A DNA stretch of 64,000 nucleotides from Sphaerisporangium cinnabarinum (lineage in GTDB: Bacteria > Actinomycetota > Actinomycetes > Actinomycetales > Cellulomonadaceae), in the NCBI GenBank assembly GCA_003052455.1, contig QAPD01000033.1, positions 22,038 to 86,037 on the forward strand, written 5' to 3'. The notes under the pieces are model-generated. The model did not search any database. It worked only from the letters and a program-made list of their open reading frames with translations, and was not told the DNA's origin. The translations under genes were made by a program, and so were the position numbers. Each line of letters opens with the position of its first letter. The first letter of the stretch is position 1. Of this stretch, positions 17,491-26,233 are shown one piece after another.

Positions 17491-17504
17491 TGTTTACGCA
17501 AACA
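17491..17504. promoter_or_regulatory. LacI-family operator 2
   Basis: TGTTTACGCAAACA, the reverse complement of operator 1. The two centres are 35 bp apart, so dimers bound to both would not lie on exactly the same helical face unless the DNA is bent. One site probably controls the operon and the other the regulator gene. Confidence 0.85.
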
Positions 17505-17583
17505 TCGCCTACTGTGGGTCGTGACCGGCCACGACGCCGGTCCGGCACGGGTACTGTGCCGACACCACGAGGACGAGGACGCC

Positions 17584-18651
17584 ATGACCGACGGGCTCGA
17601 CGACGAGACCCCCGCCCTGACGCGCCCCGGGGGAGCTGCCGTCCGCACGGCACGGCGCGTCTCGATGGCCGACGTCGCGCGCGTCGCCGGCGTCTCCGCG
17701 CAGACCGTCTCCCGCGTCTCCAACGGCCACCCGGGCGTCGTCGAGACCACCCGCTCGCGCGTCCTCGAGGCGATGAGCGAGCTCGGCTACCGGCCCAACA
17801 GCGCGGCCCGTGCGCTGAAGAGCGGGTCGTTCCGCACGATCGGCGTCATCCTCTTCTCGCTCGCGACCACGGGCAACGTCCGCACGCTCGAGGCCATCGC
17901 GACCTCGGCCGCCGCCGAGGGCTACGCCATCACGGTCATCCCCGTCGCCGCCCCCACGCAGGACGGCGTCCACGGCGCCTTCACGCGCCTCGGCGAGCTC
18001 GCGGTCGACGCGATCATCCTGCTCATGGAGGTGCACCTCCTCGACGTCGCGAAGGTCCGCCTGCCGCCCGGCGTGCAGGTCGTCGTGGCGGACTCCGACG
18101 CGGGCGAGAGCTACGCCGTCGTCGACACCGACCAGGCCGACGGCACCCGCCAGGCCGTGCGCCACCTGCTCGACCTCGGGCACCGGACCGTGCACCACCT
18201 CGCGGGGCCCGCGCTCTCGTTCGCGGCCGAGCGCCGCACCTCCGCGTGGCGAGCGACGCTCGAGGAGGCGGGCCGCGAGGTCCCGCCGATCGAGCGGGGC
18301 GACTGGTCGCCGTCGTCGGGGTACGAGGCCGGGCTGCGCCTCGCCCGTCGCGACGACCTCACCGCCGTGTTCGTCGCCAACGACCAGATGGCCCTCGGGC
18401 TCGTCCGGGCCCTGCACGACTCCGGCCGACGGGTCCCGCAGGACGTGAGCGTCGTCGGGTTCGACGACCTGCCCGAGTCCAGCGAGTTCCTGCCCCCGCT
18501 CACGACCGTCCACCAGGACTTCGCCGAGGTCGGGCGCCGGCTCGTCGAGCAGGTGCTCCGGCAGGTGCGCGAGAACGTCCACGAGGCCGGCACCCGCCTC
18601 GTCCCGACCCGCCTCGTCGAGCGAGCGAGCACCGCCCCGCCCCCGACATAG
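17584..18651 (+). CDS. LacI-family regulator of the galactan locus
   Basis: 355 aa. The helix-turn-helix is at about residues 27-50 (SMADVARVAGVSAQTVSRVSNG), followed by a hinge and a periplasmic-binding-protein-like sensor domain ending VSVVGFDDLPES...PPLTTVHQDF. It starts at the ATG at 17584 with GAGGACG upstream. The two LacI operators immediately upstream face the transporter operon, so it likely represses importer, GH42 and GH30 genes until a galactan-derived sugar is present, and may autoregulate. Confidence 0.92.
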   Translation: MTDGLDDETPALTRPGGAAVRTARRVSMADVARVAGVSAQTVSRVSNGHPGVVETTRSRVLEAMSELGYRPNSAARALKSGSFRTIGVILFSLATTGNVRTLEAIATSAAAEGYAITVIPVAAPTQDGVHGAFTRLGELAVDAIILLMEVHLLDVAKVRLPPGVQVVVADSDAGESYAVVDTDQADGTRQAVRHLLDLGHRTVHHLAGPALSFAAERRTSAWRATLEEAGREVPPIERGDWSPSSGYEAGLRLARRDDLTAVFVANDQMALGLVRALHDSGRRVPQDVSVVGFDDLPESSEFLPPLTTVHQDFAEVGRRLVEQVLRQVRENVHEAGTRLVPTRLVERASTAPPPT

Positions 18652-18679
18652 AGCCCTCTCGGTGCCCGCCCCGGCCGCC

Positions 18680-18733
18680 GAGCAGGTGGTCCGGGCTCGT
18701 CCCGGTCGCCGGACGCGCGCGGACGGCCTGCTC
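18680..18733. terminator. Inverted repeat between lacI-type and ROK genes
   Basis: GAGCAGG (18680-18686) pairs with CCTGCTC (18727-18733), with an inner TCCGG/CCGGA. It lies between two genes that converge and could terminate both. Confidence 0.45.
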
Positions 18734-18753
18734 GGGCCGCCAGGATCGCCTGG

Positions 18754-19983
18754 TCAGTCGTCGGCGACCCAGGCGCTCGGGTCCTCGACGACGCCGCGCA
18801 GCACCTCGCGCGCGCCGCCCGTGAGCGCGGCGTGGTCGCCGACCGGCGCGGGCAGCAGCACGACGTCGGTCCAGGGGGCGGCGAGGACGCGCGCCCGGAG
18901 CTCGGCCTCGGCGGGGGCGCGCAGGTAGGGCAGGAGCACGGGGTAGATGCCGCCCAGCAGGACGGTGTCGATGTCCACGAGGTTGACGTAGTCGGCGAGG
19001 GCGCTGCCGAGCGCGGTCCCGGCGCGCTCGACCGCGGCGAGCGCGTCCGGCTCGCCGGCGTCGAGGGCGGCGACGAGCGCCCCGGTGGGCGCGTCGACCG
19101 GCAGGCCCGCGCCGCGCAGGAGCGCGTCCTTGCCCGCGTACTGCTCGAGGCAGCCCGTCGCCCCGCAGCGGCACCGGGGGCCGCGCGGGTCGACGACGAC
19201 GTGCCCGACCTCGCCCGTCCAGCCGTGGCGGCCGTGGAACAGGCGGCGGTCGACGACGATCGCGGACCCGATGCCCACGTCGCCCGACACGTAGAGGTAC
19301 GTCGAGGGCGCGGGCCCGGTCGCGTCGTCGGGCACGACGCCGTGGCTCGCCTGGGCGAGCGCGGCGAGCTTGGCCTCGTTGCCGATCTCGACGGCGACGT
19401 CGGGGCCGAGCCCGAGGAGGCGGACGGGGTCGAGATGGGACCAGCCGAGGTTGGGCGCGACCTCGAGCCGCCCGGCGCGGGGATCGACGAGGCCGGGCAG
19501 GGCGAGGCGCGCGCCCGCGACCGTCATGCCGTCGGCGCGGACCTGCGCGAGCAGGTCGTGCGCGATGCGGCCGAGGCGGGCCAGCACCGCGGTGGGGTCG
19601 CTGTCGTGGAGGTCGTCCGGGTCGACGTGCTCCGCGACGACGGCGCCGGTGAGGTCGAGCACCCGGCCACCGAGGTAGTCGACGTTCACCTCGAGACCCA
19701 GCCCGACGAGGGTGCGCGGCGCGGGGGCGAGCGGGACGGCGGGCCGCCCGGCGCGCTGCGGGGTGGCGGGCGGCAGCTCGGCCACGATGCCGGCGGCGAC
19801 GAGCCGGTCGACGAGCGTCGAGACGGTGGCGCGCGTGAGCCCGCTCGCGCCCGCGATGTCGGCGCGCGAGCACGGGTGCGACGCCTCGAACACGGCTCGC
19901 GCGACCAGGGCGAGGTTGTGCTCGCGCAGCGTGGCCTGGCGGGCTGCTGGGGGACCCGTCCGGGTCGCGACGCTGCGGTTCAC
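18754..19983 (-). CDS. ROK-family transcriptional regulator (XylR-like)
   Basis: 409 aa. An N-terminal winged helix (CSRADIAGASGLTRATVSTLVDRLV) precedes a ROK sugar-kinase-like domain with the zinc-binding GCLEQY region and CRCGATGC cysteines. It is divergent from xylA, the usual position of the actinobacterial xylose repressor. The GTG at 19983 lacks a Shine-Dalgarno. TAAGGT (19996 to 19991 on the minus strand) is a good -10 box at leaderless distance. Confidence 0.88.
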   Translation of the reverse strand: MNRSVATRTGPPAARQATLREHNLALVARAVFEASHPCSRADIAGASGLTRATVSTLVDRLVAAGIVAELPPATPQRAGRPAVPLAPAPRTLVGLGLEVNVDYLGGRVLDLTGAVVAEHVDPDDLHDSDPTAVLARLGRIAHDLLAQVRADGMTVAGARLALPGLVDPRAGRLEVAPNLGWSHLDPVRLLGLGPDVAVEIGNEAKLAALAQASHGVVPDDATGPAPSTYLYVSGDVGIGSAIVVDRRLFHGRHGWTGEVGHVVVDPRGPRCRCGATGCLEQYAGKDALLRGAGLPVDAPTGALVAALDAGEPDALAAVERAGTALGSALADYVNLVDIDTVLLGGIYPVLLPYLRAPAEAELRARVLAAPWTDVVLLPAPVGDHAALTGGAREVLRGVVEDPSAWVADD

Positions 19984-20084
19984 GGTCTTGACCTTACCGA
20001 CCCGTGCGGATAAGTTCAGCCGTAAGACATAAATAGGCCGGGGCCGACCGACGTCGCTCCGGCCCTCTCGACGAGGAGACCACC
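19984..20084. promoter_or_regulatory. Divergent ROK/xylA promoter region
   Basis: For xylA: -35 TTGACC (19988-19993), a 17-bp spacer, and -10 TAAGTT (20011-20016). The minus-strand -10 for the ROK gene (19996 to 19991) overlaps this -35. CTTAC (19993-19997) and GTAAG (20022-20026) form an inverted repeat across the xylA promoter and are candidate operator halves for the ROK protein. Confidence 0.55.
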
Positions 20085-21275
20085 GTGGCCGACGAGACCA
20101 CCCGACACGACGCAGACATCAACTTCTCCTTCGGTCTGTGGACCGTGGGCTGGACCGCGCAGGACCAGTTCGGCAGCGCGAGCCGCCCGGAGCTCGACCC
20201 GGCCGAGTCGGTGCGTCGCCTGGCCGACCTCGGCGCGTGGGGCTTCACGTTCCACGACGACGACGTCGTCCCGTTCGGCTCCGACGACGAGGAGCGCACG
20301 AAGCGCCTCGGCGCGGTGCGCCAGGCCGCCGAGGACACGGGCCTCGTCATCGAGATGGTGACGACGAACCTGTTCAGCCACCCCGTCTTCAAGGACGGCG
20401 GCCTCACGTCGAACGACCGCGGCGTGCGCCGCTACGCGCTCCGCAAGGTGCTGCGCAACGTCGACCTCACCGCCGAGCTCGGCGCGAAGACGTTCGTCAT
20501 GTGGGGCGGCCGCGAGGGCACCGAGTACGACGGCGCCAAGGACCTGCACTCCGCGCACGAGCGCTACGCCGAGGGCATCGACCTCACCGCGGCGTACATC
20601 AAGGAGAAGGGCTACGACCTCAAGATCGCGCTCGAGCCCAAGCCGAACGAGCCCCGCGGCGACATCTTCCTGCCGACCATCGGCCACGCGCTCGGCCTCA
20701 TCGCGAAGCTCGACAACGGCGACATCGTGGGCCTCAACCCGGAGACGGGCCACGAGCAGATGGCGGGCCTCAACTACACGCACGGCATCGCGCAGGCGCT
20801 GTGGGCGGGCAAGCTCTTCCACATCGACCTCAACGGCCAGCGCTCGATCAAGTTCGACCAGGACCTCGTGTTCGGCCACGGCGACCTGCTCTCCGCGTTC
20901 TTCACGGTCGACCTGCTCGAGAACGGCTTCCCGAACGGCGGCCCCACGTACACGGGCCCGCGCCACTTCGACTACAAGCCGTCGCGCACCGAGAACGAGG
21001 TCGGCGTGTGGGACTCCGCGCGCGCCAACATGGAGACCTACCGCCTGCTCGCACGCAAGGCCGCGGCGTACCGCGCCGACAGCCGCGTCCAGGAGGCGTT
21101 CGCGCACTCGGGCGTGTTCGAGCTGGGACAGTCCACGCTGGGCGAGGGCGAGTCCGTCGCCGACCTGCTCGCGGACCGCAGCGCGTACGAGGAGTTCGAC
21201 GTCGACGCCGCGGCGAACCGCGATTTCGGCTTCGTGCGCCTCAACCAGCTCGCGCTCGAGCACCTCATCGGCTGA
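20085..21275 (+). CDS. xylA: Xylose isomerase
   Basis: 396 aa, the length of class I actinobacterial xylose isomerases. Conserved features are [15 protein letters not shown], the catalytic His in [20 protein letters not shown], metal ligands in [10 protein letters not shown], and [11 protein letters not shown]. It converts D-xylose to D-xylulose in the cytoplasm. The GTG at 20085 has CGAGGAG upstream. The kinase gene xylB begins 1 nt after its stop codon. Confidence 0.97.
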   Translation: MADETTRHDADINFSFGLWTVGWTAQDQFGSASRPELDPAESVRRLADLGAWGFTFHDDDVVPFGSDDEERTKRLGAVRQAAEDTGLVIEMVTTNLFSHPVFKDGGLTSNDRGVRRYALRKVLRNVDLTAELGAKTFVMWGGREGTEYDGAKDLHSAHERYAEGIDLTAAYIKEKGYDLKIALEPKPNEPRGDIFLPTIGHALGLIAKLDNGDIVGLNPETGHEQMAGLNYTHGIAQALWAGKLFHIDLNGQRSIKFDQDLVFGHGDLLSAFFTVDLLENGFPNGGPTYTGPRHFDYKPSRTENEVGVWDSARANMETYRLLARKAAAYRADSRVQEAFAHSGVFELGQSTLGEGESVADLLADRSAYEEFDVDAAANRDFGFVRLNQLALEHLIG

Positions 21276-21276
21276 G

Positions 21277-22872
21277 GTGGCCACCGACGCCAGGACGTCC
21301 GACGCCGGCGGCGAGCGCGTGCTCGTCGCCGGCGTCGACACGTCCACGCAGTCCTGCAAGGTCGTCGTGCGCGACGCCGGGACGGGCGCCCTCGTGCGCA
21401 CCGGCTCGGCCAAGCACCCCGACGGCACCGAGGTCCACCCCGACGCGTGGTGGGACGCGTTCCGCGAGGCCGCGTCCGCGGCGGGCGGCCTGGACGACGT
21501 CGCGGCGCTCGCCGTCGGCGGCCAGCAGCACGGTCTCGTCGCGCTCGACGCCGCGGGGAACGTCGTGCGCGACGCGCTCCTGTGGAACGACACGCGCTCC
21601 GCGCCCGCGGCGCGCGACCTGATCCGGGAGCTCGGCGAGGCGCGCCTCGCCGAGGGCGTCCCCGACGCCCACGACCGGGTCGAGTCCGCGACCGAGGCGG
21701 GCGCCCAGGCGTGGGCCGACGCGATCGGGTCCGTGCCGGTCGCGTCGCTCACGGTGACGAAGCTGCGCTGGCTGCGCGACGCGGAGCCGGAGAACGCGGC
21801 GCGCGTCGCGGCCGTCGCGCTGCCGCACGACTGGCTCACGTGGCGCATCGCGGGGTACGGCCCGGCGGGCGACGAGTCCGCGCCGCTCGGGCCGGACCTC
21901 GACGCGCTCGTCACCGACGCGTCCGACGCGTCGGGCACCGGCTACTACGACGCGACCAGGGACGGCGGCTCCGACGGCCGGGGCGCGTACCGCCTCGACC
22001 TGCTGGAGCTCGCGCTCGGACGGACGGACGTCGTGCTGCCGCGCGTCGTCGGGCCGTCCGCGACGGCGGGCGTCGCGCACCCCTCGGTCGCCGGGAGCGC
22101 GGTCGAGGGCGGCACGCTGCTCGGCCCGGGCGCGGGCGACAACGCCGGTGCGGCGCTCGGCCTCGGCATGGTCGCGGGCGACGTCGCGGTGTCGATCGGG
22201 ACGTCGGGCGTCGTGTCCGCCGTGACCGACGACCGCACGGCGGACGGCTCCGGCCTCGTCAACGGGTTCTCCGACGCGACGGGCCGTTACCTGCTGCTCG
22301 CGGTGACGCTCAACGCGAGCCGGGTGCTCGACGCGGCGCGTGCCGTGCTCGGCGTCGACCACGCGGGGCTGTCGCGGCTCGCGCTCCAGGCGCCCCCCGG
22401 CGCGGACGGGCTCGTGCTCGTGCCGTACCTGGAGGGCGAGCGCATGCCCAACCGTCCCGACGCGTCGGGCACGCTGCACGGCATCCGGCTCGGCACGTCG
22501 ACGCCGGAGCACCTCGCGCGCGCGTACGTCGAGGGCATGCTGTGCGGCCTCGCGGACGGGCTCGATGCGCTGCGGGCGCTCGGCGTCCGGGTCGAGCGCG
22601 TGCAGCTCATCGGCGGCGGCGCGCAGTCCGAGGCGGTCCGGCGCATCGCGCCGCAGGTCCTCGGCCTGCCCGTCGCGGTCCCCGAGCCCGGCGAGTACGT
22701 GGCCGACGGCGCCGCGCGCCAGGCGGCGTGGGTCCTCGCCGCGCACGAGGCGGGCGGCTCCGGGGCGGACGTCGCCCCGCCCACCTGGGCCGCGTCGTCG
22801 GCCACGGTGGTCGAGGCCGACCCGGTCCCGGCCATCCGCGACCAGTACGCGGCGGTGCGCGACCTCGTCTGA
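21277..22872 (+). CDS. xylB: Xylulokinase
   Basis: 531 aa FGGY-family kinase, somewhat longer than the usual 480-500. [15 protein letters not shown] is the N-terminal phosphate loop. VGGQQHGLV and LLWNDTRS are substrate/active-site segments, and [11 protein letters not shown] and [14 protein letters not shown] belong to the second FGGY domain. It phosphorylates D-xylulose. The GTG start follows the xylA stop by 1 nt with little ribosome-site sequence, suggesting translational coupling to xylA. A very strong hairpin follows the stop codon. Confidence 0.95.
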   Translation: MATDARTSDAGGERVLVAGVDTSTQSCKVVVRDAGTGALVRTGSAKHPDGTEVHPDAWWDAFREAASAAGGLDDVAALAVGGQQHGLVALDAAGNVVRDALLWNDTRSAPAARDLIRELGEARLAEGVPDAHDRVESATEAGAQAWADAIGSVPVASLTVTKLRWLRDAEPENAARVAAVALPHDWLTWRIAGYGPAGDESAPLGPDLDALVTDASDASGTGYYDATRDGGSDGRGAYRLDLLELALGRTDVVLPRVVGPSATAGVAHPSVAGSAVEGGTLLGPGAGDNAGAALGLGMVAGDVAVSIGTSGVVSAVTDDRTADGSGLVNGFSDATGRYLLLAVTLNASRVLDAARAVLGVDHAGLSRLALQAPPGADGLVLVPYLEGERMPNRPDASGTLHGIRLGTSTPEHLARAYVEGMLCGLADGLDALRALGVRVERVQLIGGGAQSEAVRRIAPQVLGLPVAVPEPGEYVADGAARQAAWVLAAHEAGGSGADVAPPTWAASSATVVEADPVPAIRDQYAAVRDLV

Positions 22873-22884
22873 CCCCGCCCCCGC

Positions 22885-22941
22885 TGAGTGCATGAAACAG
22901 TCGCGTCCGAGGCCTTCGGGCGCGACTGTTTCATGCACTCA
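22885..22941. terminator. 57-nt perfect hairpin between xylB and trmL
   Basis: Left arm 22885-22905 (starts TGAGTGCATGAAACAG) and right arm 22921-22941 are perfect complements over 21 bp. The loop itself holds a further CCGA/TCGG stem around GGCCT. It lies between two convergent genes and should act as a bidirectional terminator. Its AT content and length are unusual for this genome. Confidence 0.8.
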
Positions 22942-22979
22942 CGGGGTGCCGGGGTCGGTGGGCCGGTCAGGTGCCGCGG

Positions 22980-23516
22980 TCAGGAACCGCCGGCGAAGCC
23001 CGTCTGGCGCCACGCCTCGTAGACGGCGATCGACGCCGCGTTGGTGAGGTTGAGCGACCGGCGACCGGGCAGCATGGGGATCTTCAGCTGGTCCGTGATC
23101 CGCTCGTGGGCCAGCACGTCGTCGGGCAGGCCGGTGGGCTCCGGGCCGAACAGCAGGACGTCGTCCGGCCGGTAGGTCACGTCGGTGAACGACGTCGTCG
23201 CGCGGGTCGTGAACGCGAACACCCGGCCCGGGAGGGTCGCCAGCGCGGCGTCCAGGTCCGCGTGCACCTCGACGCTCGCGAGGTCGTGGTAGTCCAGCCC
23301 CGCGCGGCGCAGCTTGGGCTCGTCCAGGTCGAAGCCCAGCGGCTCGACCAGGTGCAGACGCGCCCCGGTCACCGCGGCGAGGCGGATCGCGTTGCCCGTG
23401 TTCCCCGGGATGCGCGGCTCGAAGAACACCACGTGGGGCAGGGTCGACGGCGGTCGGGTGGCCGGGTCGGCGACGTGCGGCCGCCAGTCGGTGCGGGGGT
23501 CGGGGGTCTCGCTCAC
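22980..23516 (-). CDS. trmL: tRNA (cytidine/uridine-34 2'-O) methyltransferase
   Basis: 178 aa SPOUT-fold protein of the TrmL/CspR family. Motifs: EPRIPGNTGNAIRLAAVTG (motif 1), LLFGPEPTGLP (motif 2) and IPMLPGRRSLNLTNAASIAV (motif 3, cofactor knot). It methylates the wobble ribose of certain leucine tRNAs in bacteria. It is a single gene with a terminator hairpin downstream and a 20-bp repeat array upstream, in the position of its promoter. Confidence 0.92.
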   Translation of the reverse strand: MSETPDPRTDWRPHVADPATRPPSTLPHVVFFEPRIPGNTGNAIRLAAVTGARLHLVEPLGFDLDEPKLRRAGLDYHDLASVEVHADLDAALATLPGRVFAFTTRATTSFTDVTYRPDDVLLFGPEPTGLPDDVLAHERITDQLKIPMLPGRRSLNLTNAASIAVYEAWRQTGFAGGS

Positions 23517-23574
23517 GCCCCCGATTCTCGCAGCGCAGCGAGGGGGTGCGCCCCCGCGGCACGAGGCGCGCCCC

Positions 23575-23700
23575 GCCGAGGTAGAGGGCTGGTCTCGCCG
23601 AGGTAGCGGCGTGGTAGCCCGCCATGGCGGACCTGGGCTCTCCCTCGGTGGACCTGGCCTCTACCTCGCGGACCTCGGCTCGACCTCGGTAGCGTCGACG
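23575..23700. repeat. 20-22-bp repeat array in a divergent intergenic region
   Basis: Forward units GCCGAGGTAG start at 23575 and 23597. Inverted units with GGCTCTCCCTCG, GGCCTCTACCTCG and GGCTCGACCTCGG start near 23636, 23657 and 23677. The layout is the same as at 3401 and 39538, but this copy lies between divergent genes (trmL and a SnoaL-like gene), so the family is not confined to 3' ends. Confidence 0.75.
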
Positions 23701-23770
23701 GGTCGACGACGACCACCGTGGAGGTTCTCGTGCACCAGACCGTCCCTGCTGGCCCTGCGGCGGGCCACCG

Positions 23771-24157
23771 ATGACCGGGGAGCGCGGCCGCGAGGAGGCC
23801 ATGGCGTGGGTCGCCGCGTACGAGGAGGCGTGGCGCACGAGCGACGCCGACGCCGTCGAGCGGCTCTTCACCCCGGAGGCGACGTACCTGCGCTCGCCCT
23901 ACGACGACGAGCCCCTGCACGGCCACGACGAGATCCGGGGGTTCTGGCGCGTGGACGAGGACGCGCGCTTCACGGTGACGGCGGAGTCCGTCGCGGTGGA
24001 CGGCCCGGACGCCGTCGTGCGCCTCGAGGTCCGCTACCTCGCGCCGCGCGAGCAGGAGTACCGCGACCTGTGGGTCCTGCGGTTCGCCCCCGACGGCCGC
24101 GTCGAGCACTTCGAGGAGTGGGCCTACTGGCCCGGCCGCTCGTACAGCGCCGGGTGA
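23771..24157 (+). CDS. SnoaL/NTF2-like domain protein
   Basis: 128 aa, cone-shaped NTF2-like fold inferred from AWVAAYEEAWRTSDADAVERLF, then GHDEIRGFWRVD and a C-terminal VLRFAPDGRVEHFEEWAYW. Members are small-molecule isomerases, cyclases or ligand binders; no specific activity can be given. The start at 23771 has a weak ribosome site. The in-frame ATG at 23801 has GGAGG very close and is the alternative. Convergent with the LysR gene. Confidence 0.75.
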   Translation: MTGERGREEAMAWVAAYEEAWRTSDADAVERLFTPEATYLRSPYDDEPLHGHDEIRGFWRVDEDARFTVTAESVAVDGPDAVVRLEVRYLAPREQEYRDLWVLRFAPDGRVEHFEEWAYWPGRSYSAG

Positions 24158-24173
24158 CGGGCGACGTCGGGCC

Positions 24174-25085
24174 TCAGCGCGCGACCGGTTCGGCGGCGCC
24201 CGCGCGTGCGACCGCGCGGAGCTCGTCGAGCACCGCGCGGGTGGGCGGCGTCGACGCGGCGGCGTCACGCACGACGGCGTAGACCGACCGGACGGGCGCG
24301 GGCCGCACGACCGGGACCGCGACGAGGCCGGGCGGCAGGTGCACCGCGCCGAGCCGCGGCAGCACCGTGATGCCGATGCCCGCGCCGACGAACGCGACCG
24401 CCGTGGGGTAGTCGTGGGCCTCGACGTGGAACGGCGGGCTGAACCCCGCCGCGGTGCAGGCCTCGACGAGGTTGCGGCGGCACCAGCCGCGCGCGAAGTC
24501 GTTGTCGACCCAGCGTTCCGTCGCGAGCGCGGCGATCTCGACCTCGGGCTGCCCGGCGAGCGGGTGGTCGGCGGGGAGGACGGCGACGTACGGGTCGTCC
24601 AGCAGGTGGTGCGCCCGGAACCCGGTGCCGGGGACGAAGGCGGGCGGCGCGACGGCGATCTGCACGTCGGCGCGGGCGTCGGGGTCGTCGGGGATGGCCT
24701 CGCCCAGGGAGAGGTCGAGCCGGACCCCGGGGAACTCGGTCGTGAGCCGTCGGACGACGCGCGGCAGCCACGCGGAGCCCGCGGAGGCGAAGTACATGAG
24801 CGACAGGGTCCCGGTCCGCCCGGCGCGCAGGTCGGCGACGACGGCCTCGACCTCGCCGAGCCGCACCAGCACGCGGTCGGCCTGGGCGGCGAGCTCGAGC
24901 CCGGCGGCCGTCGGCCGGACGCCGCGCCCGGCGCGCTCGAGGAGCGCGAGCCCGGTCTCGCGCTGGAGGGCGGCCACGTGCTGGCTCACCGCGGACGGCG
25001 TGTAGCCGAGGTTGGCGGCGGCGGCCTGGACCGAGCCGCTCGCGACGACGGAGCGGAAGATCCGGAGGCGGTGCCCGTCCAGCAT
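24174..25085 (-). CDS. LysR-family transcriptional regulator
   Basis: 303 aa. The N-terminal helix-turn-helix (LRIFRSVVASGSVQAAAANL, then PSAVSQHVAALQRETG) is followed by a LysR substrate-binding domain with FSPPFHVEAHDYPTAVAFV. It is divergent from an EamA-type exporter gene, a frequent pairing in which the regulator controls the exporter. The ligand is unknown. Confidence 0.9.
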   Translation of the reverse strand: MLDGHRLRIFRSVVASGSVQAAAANLGYTPSAVSQHVAALQRETGLALLERAGRGVRPTAAGLELAAQADRVLVRLGEVEAVVADLRAGRTGTLSLMYFASAGSAWLPRVVRRLTTEFPGVRLDLSLGEAIPDDPDARADVQIAVAPPAFVPGTGFRAHHLLDDPYVAVLPADHPLAGQPEVEIAALATERWVDNDFARGWCRRNLVEACTAAGFSPPFHVEAHDYPTAVAFVGAGIGITVLPRLGAVHLPPGLVAVPVVRPAPVRSVYAVVRDAAASTPPTRAVLDELRAVARAGAAEPVAR

Positions 25086-25103
25086 CCCTCCACGCTACAG
25101 CCG

Positions 25104-25120
25104 TACTGCATCGAACGGTA
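25104..25120. promoter_or_regulatory. Candidate LysR box
   Basis: TAC (25104-25106) and GTA (25118-25120) form an inverted motif enclosing 11 bp, within the T-N11-A pattern of LysR binding sites. It sits between the regulator and exporter start codons. Confidence 0.45.
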
Positions 25121-25167
25121 GGAATACGTGCTGGTGCTGAACGGTGCGGCGGGGCGACGATCGACCC

Positions 25168-26154
25168 GTGACCGCACCCGAGACCGCCGCGCCGTCCCTC
25201 CTCCCGCCCGGGACCCCGGGACGCGCCCGCCCGACGAGGAGCACGGCCCTCGTCGTCGCGGCCGTCGGCGTCACGGTGGTCCTGTGGGCGTCCGCGTTCA
25301 TCGGCGTGCGGGCCGCCGGGCACGACTACGCGCCCGGGTCGCTCGCGCTGGGCCGCCAGCTCGCGGGCAGCCTCGGGCTCACCGCCATCGTCGCGGTGCG
25401 GTGGCTCCGCAGCGGGCACAGGCCCGTGCTGCCCCGCAGGCGGGTGCTCGCGGGCGTCCTCGCGTGGGGGGTGGGCTGGTTCAGCCTCTACAACCTCGCG
25501 CTCAACGCGGCCGAGCAGCACCTCGACGCCGGCACGACGGCGCTCCTCGTCAACGTCGCGCCCGTCCTCGTCGCGGTGCTCGCGGGCGTCCTGCTCGGTG
25601 AGGGCTTCCCCCGGCGTCTGCTCGTCGGCATGGCCTCGGCGTTCGCGGGGGTCGCGATCATCGCGGCCGCGACGTCGTCCGGCGAGCGCGACGTCCTCGG
25701 CGTGGCGCTCGGGCTCACGGCCGCCGTCCTCTACGCCGCGGGCGCGACGTCGCAGAAGCGGCTCCTCGCGCACGTCGACGCCCTCACGATGACGTGGGTC
25801 GGGTGCCTCGCGGGCACGGTCGCCCTCCTGCCGTTCGCCCCGGCGCTCGCGGCCGACGCCGCCGCCGCACCGCCGTCGTCGACGTGGGCCGTCGTGCTGC
25901 TCGGGCTCGGCCCGACGGCCGTCGCGTTCACGACGTGGGGCTACGCGCTCTCGCGGCTCAGCGCGGGCCGGGCCGCGGCGACGACGTACCTCGTGCCGCC
26001 GCTCGTCGTCGTCCTGTCGTGGCTCGTGCTCGCGGAGGTCCCCGCGGCGGTCACGCTCGCGGGCGGCGCGCTGTGCCTCGCCGGGGTCGCGGTCGCGACG
26101 CTCCCGCGGCGGCGGGTCGCCCCGGTGCCCCCGGTGCCGGCCGCGCGAGCCTGA
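25168..26154 (+). CDS. EamA/DMT-family transporter
   Basis: 328 aa with about ten hydrophobic segments in two EamA repeats (for example VVLWASAFIGVRAAG in the first and AVLYAAGATSQKRLL opening the second). EamA proteins export metabolites such as amino acids or drugs across the membrane. The GTG at 25168 is used; the GTG at 25144 is possible, and neither has a strong ribosome site. A His/Arg-poor Pro-rich C-tail follows the last helix. Confidence 0.85.
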   Translation: MTAPETAAPSLLPPGTPGRARPTRSTALVVAAVGVTVVLWASAFIGVRAAGHDYAPGSLALGRQLAGSLGLTAIVAVRWLRSGHRPVLPRRRVLAGVLAWGVGWFSLYNLALNAAEQHLDAGTTALLVNVAPVLVAVLAGVLLGEGFPRRLLVGMASAFAGVAIIAAATSSGERDVLGVALGLTAAVLYAAGATSQKRLLAHVDALTMTWVGCLAGTVALLPFAPALAADAAAAPPSSTWAVVLLGLGPTAVAFTTWGYALSRLSAGRAAATTYLVPPLVVVLSWLVLAEVPAAVTLAGGALCLAGVAVATLPRRRVAPVPPVPAARA

Positions 26155-26233
26155 CCCGGTCCGGCCGGAACGACCCGGCCCGACGTACCCTGCCCGCCCG
26201 GTGCGACACGCCCCGACCCGGCCCGCCGCGGGC

